Shown here: positions 43,863 through 53,483 of the stretch, piece by piece | Position numbering within the stretch: the first letter of the stretch is position 1 | Layout: each line of letters starts with the position of its first letter | From: Litorimonas cladophorae | Lineage (GTDB): Bacteria > Pseudomonadota > Alphaproteobacteria > Caulobacterales > Maricaulaceae | NCBI RefSeq assembly: GCF_014652455.1 | Contig: NZ_BMYV01000001.1 | Location: 1,364,001-1,428,000 of the forward strand | Direction of reading: 5' to 3' | DNA: 64,000 bases | The notes under the pieces: model-generated | Told to the model about the DNA's origin: nothing | The model's database searches: none | What the model saw: the letters and a program-made list of their open reading frames with translations, nothing else | Made by a program: the position numbers and the translations under genes

Positions 43863-44777
43863 CTACTTCTTCTTACCGCCCGCTAGCAGTTCATTGATGC
43901 CGCCGACAGTCGCAGCGAGGCCGGACATTTCAGCGGGTACAATGATGGTCTTTTGGTTCGGGCTTTTTGCCAACTCACCAAAGGCTTTCACATATTCCTG
44001 CGCGACAAAGTAATTGATCGCGTTAACGTCACCACGCGCAATCGCGGTTGAAACCATCTCTGTGGCTTTCGCTTCGGCTTGAGCTTCCCGCTCACGCGCT
44101 TCAGCGTCGAGATAAGCGGCCTCTTTACGGCCTTCAGCCTCACGAATTGCGGCCTCCTTCTCGCCTTCCGCCTTTAGGATAGAGGACTGCTTCATGCCTT
44201 CCGCGATCAGAATGTCAGAGCGCTTTTCACGTTCGGCTTTCATCTGCTTGTTCATCGCTTGGGTGATGTCATGTGGCGGAGAAAGATCTTTGATTTCAAT
44301 CCGGGTGACCTTGGTTCCCCATGTATCCGTGGCTTGGTCGATGACCGCCAAGAGCTGCGCGTTGATTTGCTCACGCTTGGACAAGACCTCGTCGAGATCC
44401 ATAGAACCCACAACTGTTCGAACATTGGTCAAACAAAGATTTTGAATGGCGTTCCCTAAATTGGAAACCTCATAAGTTGCCATTTTCGCGTCAATCACTT
44501 GGATAAAGACAACGGCGTCGGCTGTAACCATCACGTTGTCTTTTGTGATGACTTCTTGGCTCGGAATATCAATGACGCGCTCGCGCATATCCATCTTTGC
44601 AGAAATTCGCTGATAAAACGGAATAACGAAAGCCAGACCAGGCTTCAATGTCCCCGAATAACGCCCGAAATTCTCCAGAGTCCATTCAAAACCCTGTGGG
44701 ATAATGCGGACCGTTTTCATCACGATAAAGACCGCCAACACAACGAGTGCAATTGGGATAATGCCTGCTAATTCCAT
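43863..44777 (-). CDS. SPFH/stomatin-family protein (QmcA-like)
   Basis: A 304-residue membrane-anchored protein: N-terminal helix (residues 2-20), an SPFH domain (IIPQGFEWTLENFGRYSGTLKPG ... IDIPSQEVITKDNV), then a long Ala/Glu-rich coiled coil. The ATG at 44777 is chosen for the AAAGGGG upstream; an in-frame TTG at 44798 would add seven residues. It pairs with the adjacent NfeD-like gene. Such proteins form oligomeric rings at the inner membrane. Confidence 0.9.
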   Translation of the reverse strand: MELAGIIPIALVVLAVFIVMKTVRIIPQGFEWTLENFGRYSGTLKPGLAFVIPFYQRISAKMDMRERVIDIPSQEVITKDNVMVTADAVVFIQVIDAKMATYEVSNLGNAIQNLCLTNVRTVVGSMDLDEVLSKREQINAQLLAVIDQATDTWGTKVTRIEIKDLSPPHDITQAMNKQMKAEREKRSDILIAEGMKQSSILKAEGEKEAAIREAEGRKEAAYLDAEAREREAQAEAKATEMVSTAIARGDVNAINYFVAQEYVKAFGELAKSPNQKTIIVPAEMSGLAATVGGINELLAGGKKK

Positions 44778-44863
44778 AATTTTGTCCCCTTTCGACAATT
44801 ATTATTTGTGACGCCGCCAGAGTATTGGCGACGCGATTTTCTGACGTAAGCTTGGCCGTGAGC

Positions 44864-45343
44864 TTATAGCTCGGACAGCATGTGCTCCGCAGAACTAACT
44901 TTAAACTCGCCGGGACCTTCGACAAAGAGGCGCTCAACCGTGCCATCATCGACAACCATAGCATAACGCTGGGAGCGCTGGCCCATACCGAAACCCGTTC
45001 CATCCATTTCCAAGCCAATCGCTTTGGCAAAGTCACCGTTTCCGTCGGCCAACATGTCGACATCACCGCTGCCGGCAGCCTGTCCCCAAGCGCCCATGAC
45101 GAAGACATCATTGACGGACACGCAAGCAATCTCATCGATACCGCGTGCTTTCAGCATGGCCGCTTTTTCAACATAGCCTGGCAGGTGTTTTGCCGAACAG
45201 GTTGGCGTGAAGGCGCCAGGTACAGCAAATAGCGCGACGCGCTTGCCAGCGAAAACGTCATCTGTATTCACAGGCTGAGGTCCGTCTGGTCCCATTTTCA
45301 TAAACGTAGCGGTAGGGAGCTTGTCCCCTTCTTGAATAGCCAT
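44864..45343 (-). CDS. Peroxiredoxin (Prx5 type)
   Basis: A 159-residue thiol peroxidase that reduces hydrogen and organic peroxides. The peroxidatic cysteine is Cys49 in PGAFTPTCS. The VNDVFVMGAWG and MVVDDGTVERL segments are typical for Prx5 proteins. The ATG at 45343 has GGGAG upstream; the longer in-frame reading is not needed. Confidence 0.92.
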   Translation of the reverse strand: MAIQEGDKLPTATFMKMGPDGPQPVNTDDVFAGKRVALFAVPGAFTPTCSAKHLPGYVEKAAMLKARGIDEIACVSVNDVFVMGAWGQAAGSGDVDMLADGNGDFAKAIGLEMDGTGFGMGQRSQRYAMVVDDGTVERLFVEGPGEFKVSSAEHMLSEL

Positions 45344-45505
45344 ATCGTAATTCTCCCAAATAAATTTTATCGTCTTTCGATAAATATAGGAAAGGTTGTA
45401 AAGCGGCGCAAGATGTCGAAATTCGATTTCCACGCAAATCGTCTCTTTTAGAGAGGTTCAGGAGAGTTGATTTAAACCCGTCTACGCTTAAGCTGATCAT
45501 AAGGC

Positions 45506-46084
45506 ATGACGAATGTAACCCAAGACACACAAAGCTTTCGCGCGAAGATTCTACTGGCGACGCCAGATATGGGGGATCCGCGTTTTGCGTTCTCCGTTAT
45601 CTATATCGTGGGTCACGACGAATCCGGTGCGATGGGGTTCGTCATCAACAAAGCCAAGTCTGGCCTATTGATTTCTGACTTACTGGATCAAATTGGAATT
45701 GAAGGTGACGTTCAGGTTGCTGACGCGCCAGTACTTGATGGTGGCCCCGTTGATTTGGACCGTGGCTTTGTCCTTCACAGTCTGGATTATTATAGACCCG
45801 AGACGTCGCTGAGGGTGTCGGACAGCTTGGGCATGACCCCGACTAAGGACGCGATGGAGTCGCTTGTCTCGGTCAGTCCCCCGCAACGGGCTATGATGGC
45901 CATTGGCTATGCCGGTTGGGGCGCAGGACAATTGGAAGCCGAAATTGCGGGTAATGCTTGGCTCGTCACGGACGCTGATGATGCGCTGATTTTCTCAACA
46001 GATTTCGATGGGAAATGGGCAACGGCTTTGTCCTCAATAGGAATAGATCCCAGTAGCCTTAGCCAATCAGGTGGCCGCGCTTAA
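45506..46084 (+). CDS. YqgE/AlgH family protein (DUF179)
   Basis: A 192-residue protein of the YqgE/AlgH family. The conserved start is KILLATPDMGDPRF; then GAMGFVINKAKSG, the GGPVDLDRGFVLH stretch and a C-terminal GYAGWGAGQLEAEIAGNAW. The family has a known fold but no agreed function; some members were linked to alginate regulation. Single gene, convergent with the next acetyltransferase gene. Confidence 0.93.
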   Translation: MTNVTQDTQSFRAKILLATPDMGDPRFAFSVIYIVGHDESGAMGFVINKAKSGLLISDLLDQIGIEGDVQVADAPVLDGGPVDLDRGFVLHSLDYYRPETSLRVSDSLGMTPTKDAMESLVSVSPPQRAMMAIGYAGWGAGQLEAEIAGNAWLVTDADDALIFSTDFDGKWATALSSIGIDPSSLSQSGGRA

Positions 46085-46094
46085 AATCTCGTTT

Positions 46095-46661
46095 TTAATC
46101 CGAACTAAGTTTCGCGTAGATATCGTGATCCCGCCACTGCCCATTAATTTTCAACATGCCTCTGGCTTTGCCTTCAAATCTGAAACCGCTCGCCTCCAGC
46201 ACTTTGATTGAGGCGGCATTATCACATTGAACAGCAGCTTCGACGCGGTGGAGGCCTAGCCCATTAAAACAGAAGGTGGCGGCGGCACCGACGGACGCCC
46301 GCGCAAAGCCACGACCCGCAAATTGTTCGCCTATCCAATACCCCAATTTCGCTGACTGAGCGGTCCCGCGATCAATATGTGTAATATTGCAAGCCCCGAC
46401 GAGTGTCTCGCCTCGGAATATGTGGAAGGGATAGGCTCGGTCTTGCTGAACCAGTTTTTTCAAACGCGCCAAACGGCCACGATAGGCTGGGCGGTTTAGG
46501 CCATGGGTCGTCACATCAGGTTCCCAAGGGCGAAGGTAGTCGAGATTTTCGCGCCGTAATGCGGCCCACGCGTCAAAGTCTGACCATCGCGGATGCACCA
46601 TGCTGATCGTGCCGCCCGTCGCCTGCGCGCTTAAAACTGTATGTATGCCTCGACTATTCAC
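46095..46661 (-). CDS. GNAT N-acetyltransferase (RimJ-like)
   Basis: A 188-residue acetyltransferase. The sequence DAWAALRRENLDYLRPWEP, then GYWIGEQFAGRGFARASVGAA and NAASIKVLEASGF is typical of RimJ/RimL enzymes that acetylate ribosomal-protein N termini. The start is set at GTG 46661, which overlaps the SURF1 stop in a four-base GTGA. A longer in-frame ORF reaching 46733 would overlap SURF1 by 76 bases and is less likely. Confidence 0.85.
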   Translation of the reverse strand: MNSRGIHTVLSAQATGGTISMVHPRWSDFDAWAALRRENLDYLRPWEPDVTTHGLNRPAYRGRLARLKKLVQQDRAYPFHIFRGETLVGACNITHIDRGTAQSAKLGYWIGEQFAGRGFARASVGAAATFCFNGLGLHRVEAAVQCDNAASIKVLEASGFRFEGKARGMLKINGQWRDHDIYAKLSSD

Positions 46662-47395
46662 CAAGTGAGGCGTCCAGCCCGTCGATGAATCATCAGATAG
46701 AAAATGATGAGCAACAGAGCGAAAGAAAACCACGTCAGCATGTAATCACGGTGGTTATTGCGGATCGTCGGACGACGCACAGGTAAGGCTTCCGCTGCGG
46801 ACGCGCCTCGGTCGGCCGTGTCAAAGGGGAGTTTTGTGGCGATATCAATATAATGGGTCGTAATCGTATCTGGGCGTCCCCAATCCCCTGTTTGATTGAA
46901 TTTGAACCATCGATTGGTTTTGCGATTGGGTTTTGATTTCAACCAGCCCTCAACCCGCCCCATAGGGTGATCTTCTCTGACATAGCCCACAAGCACATCG
47001 GCAACGATATTCGTTGGACTGACGGCTGTTCCGTCGGGTTTGGCTTCACTTAATACAGTATCATAGCGGCCAAATATCGGACCGTATTGCTGGAATAAAT
47101 CCCAATAGATTCCGCCTTGCTGTGTTCGGTAGACGGCATAGATAGGCTCGCCACCTGTCGGTGAAGATTGGAAGGCAATTCGGCGGAAATCAACGGGTTC
47201 GCCCGCGTCTATCGCGCGTATCAAATCATCCAATGAGGTCAGTGGTGGTGAGGTAACGGAGGCTTCAACCTCCGCCAACAAACTTGTCTTCCACTGTAGC
47301 CGTTGGAACTGCCAGACGCCCAGAGAAATTAAGATGACGAGCATGACGGCGACAATGCCCGTCAACCACGGCATGGGGCGAAGACGCATCGTCAT
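46658..47395 (-). CDS. SURF1 family cytochrome oxidase assembly protein
   Basis: A 245-residue protein with two membrane helices, one at the N terminus (residues 9-27) and one near the C terminus (about 219-237), and an outside domain between, the SURF1 layout. It has the GVWQFQRLQWK stretch after helix one. SURF1 helps insert haem a into subunit I. It overlaps the DUF983 gene by four bases (ATGA). Confidence 0.92.
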   Translation of the reverse strand: MTMRLRPMPWLTGIVAVMLVILISLGVWQFQRLQWKTSLLAEVEASVTSPPLTSLDDLIRAIDAGEPVDFRRIAFQSSPTGGEPIYAVYRTQQGGIYWDLFQQYGPIFGRYDTVLSEAKPDGTAVSPTNIVADVLVGYVREDHPMGRVEGWLKSKPNRKTNRWFKFNQTGDWGRPDTITTHYIDIATKLPFDTADRGASAAEALPVRRPTIRNNHRDYMLTWFSFALLLIIFYLMIHRRAGRLTW

Positions 47396-47796
47396 GTATC
47401 AGAGTCCTTGCCTTTGAAATCTTGGAGACGGACTTCTCTCGCATTTCTCTGCCACGCGATATTGAACATAACGCCGCGCATAAGGCGCAAGAGCCAAAGG
47501 CTAGAGAGGATAATGATCAAACTCCAAATCACGAATGTGACGGCGAGCGGGGGATCGAGCAGCATGTGAAATGCGAGTGCCATCGGAATGATAAAAATAC
47601 CGACCGCGAAAATGACGAAAATCGCGGGACCGTCACCTGCATCCTCGTCTAAGAAGCTGGCGTCGCAAGCCGCGCAACTCTCTTGAAAGCTCAGAAGCCC
47701 CTTAAAAAGTTGCCCTTCCCCACATTCGGGGCATCGACCGGATAAGCCAGTCTGAACGGGCGGCAGGCGTCGCCTGCCGCGTCGAGGTGTTTTCAT
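47392..47796 (-). CDS. DUF983 zinc-ribbon membrane protein
   Basis: A 134-residue protein: an N-terminal four-Cys zinc ribbon (CPECGEGQLFKG ... CAACDASF) and two membrane helices (about residues 60-80 and 87-108). DUF983 proteins occur between coxC and SURF1 genes in alphaproteobacteria and are thought to help oxidase assembly. The start is the ATG at 47796. Confidence 0.88.
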   Translation of the reverse strand: MKTPRRGRRRLPPVQTGLSGRCPECGEGQLFKGLLSFQESCAACDASFLDEDAGDGPAIFVIFAVGIFIIPMALAFHMLLDPPLAVTFVIWSLIIILSSLWLLRLMRGVMFNIAWQRNAREVRLQDFKGKDSDT

Positions 47797-47813
47797 GTGG
47801 GTCGGGCTACCGA

Positions 47814-48773
47814 TTATCCAACTGCAAAGATGATGTAGACGAAGGCAAACAAGAAAAGCCACACGACATCAACAAAATGCCAGTACCAAGCTGCCGCTTC
47901 CAGACCAAAATGCTTCTCTGGGCGCAGTCCGCCTTTTGAAAGACGTAGGAACATCACGGCCAAGAAGATGGTACCGATTAAGACATGAAGCCCATGGAAG
48001 CCTGTCGCCATAAAGAAGGCAGACCCAAAAGCGTCTGTAGAAATCCAAGGATGTCCTTCAGTGCGCTCATGGAAAAGCTCAAGATATTCGTAGCCTTGCA
48101 CAAATGTGAACAAGAGACCCAGCGCAACAGTCAGACCCAGTCCCCACTTTGCCCCTTTTCGATCGTTATGGATCAAAGCATGATGCGCCCAAGTTACAGT
48201 CGTACCCGACAGCAACAAGATAATTGTGTTCATCAGCGGAAGGTTCCAAGGCTCTACACCTTTGATACCTGGGGCCATAGAGTCGGCATAGGCGCCCGCA
48301 TTTTCGAGAACGTCCGTGTTCCAGCCTGCACGCATCTTATGGAAGAGGCCCAGTTCAAAGAACATCCAGAACCAACCCACAAAGAACATGGCTTCCTGCA
48401 TGATGAACATAATCATGCCATAGCGGAGACCAATATCGACGACGGGTGTGTGATCGCCGGCCCTACTTTCAGCCGCAACGTCTTTCCACCAACCGAACAT
48501 GACATAAGCCGCAAACAGCGTTCCGAGGACGAGCAGTATCCACCCCCCGTCTGCGCCGACTTTATCGGCGACAGGGCGATAGCTGTCTTGGAGGCTATCG
48601 AGCCCCTTTGAGAAGAAAAACTCGAGCATGGGTGATTCGCCCGTGCGTGGGACGAGTCCCGCAAAGAAAACAACCATGCCGAAGCCCCAAACAAGGGCAG
48701 CCAAGCCAGACAGGAATGGCCATGGGGATGGTGGAATAAGGTGATAGTCGTGTTCGACGGCGTGTCCGGCCAT
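47814..48773 (-). CDS. ctaE: Cytochrome c oxidase subunit III
   Basis: A 319-residue membrane protein with the family's HDYHLIPPSPWPF start, GDHTPVV, EAMFFVGWFWMFFE, TWAHHALIH and FFMATGFHGLHV motifs. Between the first and second helices, residues 42-77 (from VPRTGESP to GADGGW) form a longer insertion than the short loop of most bacterial COX3. It starts 102 bases after ctaG and 18 bases before the DUF983 gene. Confidence 0.95.
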   Translation of the reverse strand: MAGHAVEHDYHLIPPSPWPFLSGLAALVWGFGMVVFFAGLVPRTGESPMLEFFFSKGLDSLQDSYRPVADKVGADGGWILLVLGTLFAAYVMFGWWKDVAAESRAGDHTPVVDIGLRYGMIMFIMQEAMFFVGWFWMFFELGLFHKMRAGWNTDVLENAGAYADSMAPGIKGVEPWNLPLMNTIILLLSGTTVTWAHHALIHNDRKGAKWGLGLTVALGLLFTFVQGYEYLELFHERTEGHPWISTDAFGSAFFMATGFHGLHVLIGTIFLAVMFLRLSKGGLRPEKHFGLEAAAWYWHFVDVVWLFLFAFVYIIFAVG

Positions 48774-48875
48774 GAGAGAGCTCTTATCGCTAAGGTCGCA
48801 CGGAATCTGTGCGAGTTTAAAAATTCTGAGTGGCTATAGCGGCGCCCTGCGTTCGCCGCAATATCACATCGTAGA

Positions 48876-49448
48876 TTAGTTAGTCGCAGGCACAGTCTGA
48901 GCAGCGGGTTCTGGCGCGCTCAAAGTGCCTTTTTCGGCTGGGAAAAAGGTGTAGCTTAAGGTGATCGTCTTTACGTCATCTAAGCGCTTGTCCTCGTCCA
49001 ACTGAGGGTCGACGAAAAAAATGACGGGCAGGCTCATTTCAGCACCTGGCTGAATCGTTTGCTCTTCAAAACAAAAGCAGTCTGTCTTGACGAAAAACGG
49101 CGCCGCTTTGATTGGCATAACGTTGAAATTGGCGACGCCTGTCAGCGCCTCATCTGACGTATTTTTGACAGTATAATAGGCTAACCCAGATTGGCCGAGC
49201 TGCACGTCCATGCGGCGCTGATCCGCTTTAAATTTCCACGGCAAATCTTGCGCTACATTCGAGTCGAACTCTACGGTAACCGTGCGATCGAGCACCTCGG
49301 ACAGGTTATCATCTGCGATTTTTGGCGTTCCGCCATAGCCTGTTACCTTGCAGAACGTATCGTAGAGCGGGTCTGACGCAAAGCCAACGCCAAGCATGGC
49401 GACGCCGACAGCCGACAAAATGATGAGCGTTTTACGATTAGACGGCAT
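48876..49448 (-). CDS. ctaG: Cytochrome c oxidase assembly protein Cox11/CtaG
   Basis: Delivers copper to the CuB site of subunit I. The protein has 190 residues with an N-terminal anchor helix (residues 6-24) and a periplasmic domain with the CFCFEEQ copper motif. The C-terminal part (VKTITLSYTFFP) is typical. The ATG at 49448 lies inside the end of the upstream small gene (11-base overlap). Confidence 0.93.
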   Translation of the reverse strand: MPSNRKTLIILSAVGVAMLGVGFASDPLYDTFCKVTGYGGTPKIADDNLSEVLDRTVTVEFDSNVAQDLPWKFKADQRRMDVQLGQSGLAYYTVKNTSDEALTGVANFNVMPIKAAPFFVKTDCFCFEEQTIQPGAEMSLPVIFFVDPQLDEDKRLDDVKTITLSYTFFPAEKGTLSAPEPAAQTVPATN

Positions 49449-49602
49449 TCGGCAATTGTCCTCTGCTGACCATGGTAACAAAAACGAGGATGACAAAGAT
49501 AAGGAGCCCCGCAGCCAATGCGATGTTCCGCTTTGTGCGCGCCTTTATCTCCTCTGGCGTAGGTTCGACGAAGTTTTCAGGCTTGTTCCGGTATTCTTGC
49601 AT
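49438..49602 (-). CDS. Small single-helix protein of the cox cluster (CoxF-like)
   Basis: A 54-residue protein with a polar N terminus (MQEYRNKPENFVEPTPEE) and one membrane helix (about residues 26-45), ending MVSRGQLPNAV. Its ATG is one base after the ctaB stop and its end overlaps ctaG. It has the size, place and form of the short CoxF proteins in alphaproteobacterial oxidase operons. The name is from context. Confidence 0.7.
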   Translation of the reverse strand: MQEYRNKPENFVEPTPEEIKARTKRNIALAAGLLIFVILVFVTMVSRGQLPNAV

Positions 49603-49603
49603 G

Positions 49604-50584
49604 TCAGAGGCTTCCACGTAAGAGATGGTCCACTCCGATGAGAGCGAACATGGCGAAGAGATAGAGGATTGAGAAGGCAAAGAGGTTCCGCGCATCGCGA
49701 TCACCCTTTTGAACTTCATAGAGGCTTTCAGGTTGGACTTCGTCTTTTTCACCTGCGCGCGAACGCCAGACTTTGAAGGTCAGCGCGACAAACCCAAGGT
49801 TCAGTAATAATGCGCCAAAGGCATAGACGGGTCCACCAAGCCCTGTGAAAACGGGCGCGGCACATACAGCGGCTAGAGCCAGTGAATATGCGAACATTTG
49901 GTTGCGCGTGGATTTCGGACCCGCAACGTTGGGCATCATAGGAATCCCGACGCGACCGTAATCGCTAAGCTTATATAGGGCGAGCGCCCAGAAATGGGGT
50001 GGCGTCCAGATGAAGATTATCAAAAATAGGATCGTGCTATCAAGCGTTACGGTTCCCGTTACAGCCGCATAACCGATCATCGGCGGCAACGCCCCGGGTG
50101 CGCCACCAATTACAATGTTCTGAGGCGTCCGTCGCTTTAACCACATGGTGTAAATCACAACATAAAAGAATATTGTGAAGGCCAGCAAACCCGCTGCGAC
50201 ATAATTTGTCGCCAAACCCAGCATCCAGACCGAGACAACAGACAGCAAAAACCCAAAAGTCAGCGCTGTTCGGGGGGCCATTATCCCGCGCGGTAAGGGG
50301 CGCTTTTTTGTCCGCGTCATCTGCGCGTCAATATCGGCGTCGTACCACATGTTTAGCGCGCCCGACGCGCCCGCCCCTACAGCAATACAAAAGATCGCCA
50401 TGATGGAATTATAGAGCGGCAAAGACCCAGGCGCGACCAAGAGCCCGATGATCGCCGTGAAAATCACAAGGCTCATCACCCGTGGCTTCATCAATTGAAA
50501 AAAGTCGCGTGGCCCCGCGAGGGACAGGCCTGAGGCCGCCAAAGCGACAGGTTCATCTGCCACAATATGTGTGTCTATGCTCAT
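49604..50584 (-). CDS. ctaB: Protohaem IX farnesyltransferase (haem O synthase)
   Basis: A 326-residue polytopic membrane enzyme that adds the farnesyl tail to haem b, the first step to haem a. The two Asp motifs are visible: NMWYDADIDAQMTRTKKRPLP and the later YKLSDYGRVGIPM, with the LMKPRVM start of the prenyltransferase core. It is separated from ctaD by an intrinsic terminator, so it has its own promoter. Confidence 0.95.
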   Translation of the reverse strand: MSIDTHIVADEPVALAASGLSLAGPRDFFQLMKPRVMSLVIFTAIIGLLVAPGSLPLYNSIMAIFCIAVGAGASGALNMWYDADIDAQMTRTKKRPLPRGIMAPRTALTFGFLLSVVSVWMLGLATNYVAAGLLAFTIFFYVVIYTMWLKRRTPQNIVIGGAPGALPPMIGYAAVTGTVTLDSTILFLIIFIWTPPHFWALALYKLSDYGRVGIPMMPNVAGPKSTRNQMFAYSLALAAVCAAPVFTGLGGPVYAFGALLLNLGFVALTFKVWRSRAGEKDEVQPESLYEVQKGDRDARNLFAFSILYLFAMFALIGVDHLLRGSL

Positions 50585-50666
50585 TGGGGTGCATATCGTC
50601 CAAAAACGCGCGACTCACAAGAGCGGATGAGGATTTGCCGCAGTTTGCCGTTTCAAAAGCGCCAAC

Positions 50667-50697
50667 AAAAAAAGCCGCCCCAGATGGAACGGCTTTT
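50667..50697. terminator. Terminator of the ctaC-ctaD operon
   Basis: AAAGCCG (50671-50677) pairs with CGGCTTT (50690-50696), with a long loop and a T-run on the minus strand (and a shorter run on the plus). It lies 23 bases past the ctaD stop. Confidence 0.8.
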
Positions 50698-50719
50698 TAT
50701 ATTTAGGTGTACAGAGCGT

Positions 50720-52366
50720 CTAGTGCTCGTCTTTGTTGTCCTCAATCCGTGGGAGGACGTTGAACTGATGGTATGGCGGTGGAGAGGACAATGTCCATTC
50801 CAGCGTCGTCGCACCTTCACCCCAGTAATTATCACCAACACGACGACGGGAGATCAAGAGCGCTTCGATCAACATTAGGAAGAAGAAGGCGACACCCGCG
50901 AGCGTGATATACGCACCGAAGGACGAGACCTGGTTCCAGATCGCAAACTCTTCAGGATAATCAATGTAGCGACGTGGCATACCGTTCAGACCCAAGAAAT
51001 GCTGTGGGAAGAAGATGACGTTTACACCGATAAAGAAGAGCCAGAAGTGAGCGCCAGCCAACCATTTGTTGTACTGCACGCCGAACATTTTGCCGAACCA
51101 GTAGTAGAAGCCAGCAAAGATACCGAAGACCGCACCCATAGACAGCACGTAATGGAAATGCGCGACGACATAATATGTGTCGTGAAGATAAGCATCTACA
51201 CCTGCGTTCGCGAGCATCACACCTGTCACGCCGCCAACGACGAAGAGGAAGATGAAGGCCAAAGCCCACTGCATTGGGATGGAGTAACGGATGGAACCGC
51301 CCCACATCGTTGCGAGCCATGAGAAGATCTTCACCCCTGTCGGCACCGCAATGACGAGCGTTGCGGCGAGGAAGTAAGCCTTCAAGTTCACATCCATACC
51401 AACGGTATACATGTGATGCGCCCAGACCACGAAGCCAACGACACCGATTGCGACCATCGCATAGGCCATTCCGAGATAGCCAAAGATTGGCTTTTTCGAG
51501 AAGGTCGAGATGATGTGCGAGACGATACCAAAGGCCGGCAAAATCATGATGTAAACTTCAGGGTGACCGAAGAACCAGAACAAATGCTGGAACATCTGTG
51601 GATCACCGCCACGTGCAGGATCAAAGAACCCTGTGCCGCCGTCAATGCGGTCCGTGAAGAGCATGAACAAAGCCGCCGCAAGCACTGGCAACGCCAAGAG
51701 CAGCAGGAACGCAGTGACCAAAACAGCCCAAGCAAACAATGGCATTTTGTGCATAGTCATGCCGGGGGCACGCATGTTCAAAATGGTCGTGATGAAGTTA
51801 ATCGCGCCGAAAATGGACGAGAAACCAGCTGCCAATAGGCCAATGATAATGAAGTCGAATGCGGGCCCGGGTGAGCCGGTCGTACTGAGTGGTGGATACA
51901 TCACCCAACTGCCCCCGAATCCATTCCCCGAGGCACTGCCTGGCACAAAGAAACTGATCAGCAAGCAGAGCAAGGCTGTCGGTAAGAGCCAGAATGAAAG
52001 GTTATTCATGCGTGGGAAAGCCATATCTGGCGCGCCGACCATGATCGGGACAAACCAGTTACCGAAACCACCAATCAAAGCAGGCATGACCATGAAGAAG
52101 ATCATGATCAATCCATGCATGGACACATAGACGAGATACTGATGTTCGCTTGCAAAGTAATCAATACCAGGCGCCGCGAGTTCCATCCGCATCATAAAGG
52201 ACAGGAAGCCGCCGATCAGACCCGAAATGATACCAAAGATCAGATAAAGCGTACCAATGTCTTTATGGTTTGTTGAGTAGAACCAGCGCGCAAAAAAGCC
52301 TGGCTTACCGTCATCTGCATAACCTGCAGGTTCGACGGGCGTGTTTTCTCCGGGGAGTGCAACCAT
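50720..52366 (-). CDS. ctaD: Cytochrome c oxidase subunit I
   Basis: Haem-copper catalytic subunit of aa3 oxidase, 548 residues. Motifs include the MHGLIMIFF haem ligand region, [14 protein letters not shown] (CuB His and Tyr), AHHMYTVGM and HFHYVLSMG. The start at 52366 has GGAGAGAG upstream and follows ctaC by 11 bases. A long in-frame extension upstream overlapping ctaC is not used. Confidence 0.97.
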   Translation of the reverse strand: MVALPGENTPVEPAGYADDGKPGFFARWFYSTNHKDIGTLYLIFGIISGLIGGFLSFMMRMELAAPGIDYFASEHQYLVYVSMHGLIMIFFMVMPALIGGFGNWFVPIMVGAPDMAFPRMNNLSFWLLPTALLCLLISFFVPGSASGNGFGGSWVMYPPLSTTGSPGPAFDFIIIGLLAAGFSSIFGAINFITTILNMRAPGMTMHKMPLFAWAVLVTAFLLLLALPVLAAALFMLFTDRIDGGTGFFDPARGGDPQMFQHLFWFFGHPEVYIMILPAFGIVSHIISTFSKKPIFGYLGMAYAMVAIGVVGFVVWAHHMYTVGMDVNLKAYFLAATLVIAVPTGVKIFSWLATMWGGSIRYSIPMQWALAFIFLFVVGGVTGVMLANAGVDAYLHDTYYVVAHFHYVLSMGAVFGIFAGFYYWFGKMFGVQYNKWLAGAHFWLFFIGVNVIFFPQHFLGLNGMPRRYIDYPEEFAIWNQVSSFGAYITLAGVAFFFLMLIEALLISRRRVGDNYWGEGATTLEWTLSSPPPYHQFNVLPRIEDNKDEH

Positions 52367-52377
52367 TGTTCTCTCTC

Positions 52378-53274
52378 CTATTTCTGAGCCGCGGTTTGAC
52401 CGCTGCCGATTAGGGTATTGTCTGTATTGATTTGTGCGACAGATGTCGTGAAGGCACCGTCGTTGGCAACCCAGCGCGCATATTCGGCTTTGGATACGAC
52501 ATTCACTTCGATCGGCATGTAGTAATGTTTGATACCGCAAATTTCGGAACACTGACCGTAGAATACGCCTTCGCGTGTCGCGCGGAACCATGTTTCGTTG
52601 ATAATGCCGGGAACAGCGTCCATCTTGATGCCGAAGCTGGGTACAGTCCAGCTGTGCATATTATTGATCGACGTCACGAGGACTTTGACGTTGGTATCAA
52701 CAGGCACGACGAGCTGAGCGTCTGTTCCTAAGAGGAACGGCTTACCCTGCGCTTTGGCTTGAATCTCATCCAACGGGTTGGAGATGATTTCGTCAATATT
52801 TTCCAGATCTGGATATGTGTAGGACCAGTTCCACGTGTTACCGACGGCTTTAACGGTCATTTCCGTTTCTGGCAGTTTATCTTGAAAATAAAGAAGCTGC
52901 ATCGATGGAACCGCGATGAACAGCAGAATGAGAACGGGGGCAATCGTCCAGACAACTTCGATCGCCGTGTTATGCGTCGTCTTGGACGGAACAGGGTTCG
53001 CTTTTTCGCGGAAGCGGATCATGATGAAAACCATCAACGCCATAACGAAGGCTGTAATACCGGAAATCCAGTAGAACACCATATTATGCACAGTGGTCAG
53101 GTCTTCCATCACAGGCGTCGCCGCATCCTGCAGGAAATATCCGCCATCGGCTGGCATGCCCATGCCACGTTCACCGCCTAGGCCGATCGTCACAAGACCT
53201 ATGAAGGTCACTAAAGCGATCAAAACTGCCAAAACTGCGGCAATGATCGTCGTATTATTCCGTGGAGACTTCAT
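52378..53274 (-). CDS. ctaC: Cytochrome c oxidase subunit II
   Basis: CuA-bearing subunit that accepts electrons from cytochrome c. The protein has 298 residues: signal/anchor (residues 9-33), two membrane helices and a periplasmic cupredoxin domain with the CuA motif [12 protein letters not shown] and the earlier MHSW His. The C-terminal tail is short. First gene of the ctaC-ctaD unit, divergent from tldD. Confidence 0.96.
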   Translation of the reverse strand: MKSPRNNTTIIAAVLAVLIALVTFIGLVTIGLGGERGMGMPADGGYFLQDAATPVMEDLTTVHNMVFYWISGITAFVMALMVFIMIRFREKANPVPSKTTHNTAIEVVWTIAPVLILLFIAVPSMQLLYFQDKLPETEMTVKAVGNTWNWSYTYPDLENIDEIISNPLDEIQAKAQGKPFLLGTDAQLVVPVDTNVKVLVTSINNMHSWTVPSFGIKMDAVPGIINETWFRATREGVFYGQCSEICGIKHYYMPIEVNVVSKAEYARWVANDGAFTTSVAQINTDNTLIGSGQTAAQK

Positions 53275-53483
53275 CCGGCCCTCTTACTCATTTTTGACGG
53301 TGGCAGAGCCCACGCGTCGATCTCAAACTGTATATGCGGCGGGCGCTGAGATGTCTCGAAAGTATTCCAGCACGAATTGTCGCATTTGGGCGGTTGTCTA
53401 TAGCGAGAGAGCGCTTAGATAAAGTCCTATAACAGTGAATCCCGCATTGTTTTGCGCAAGATTTATGATCTCTGAAAGATTGC

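Noticed and set aside
52367-52591. N-terminal extension of ctaD over ctaC
   Set aside because: The extension is Arg/Cys/Gln-rich random coding that overlaps ctaC; the ATG at 52366 has a strong ribosome site.
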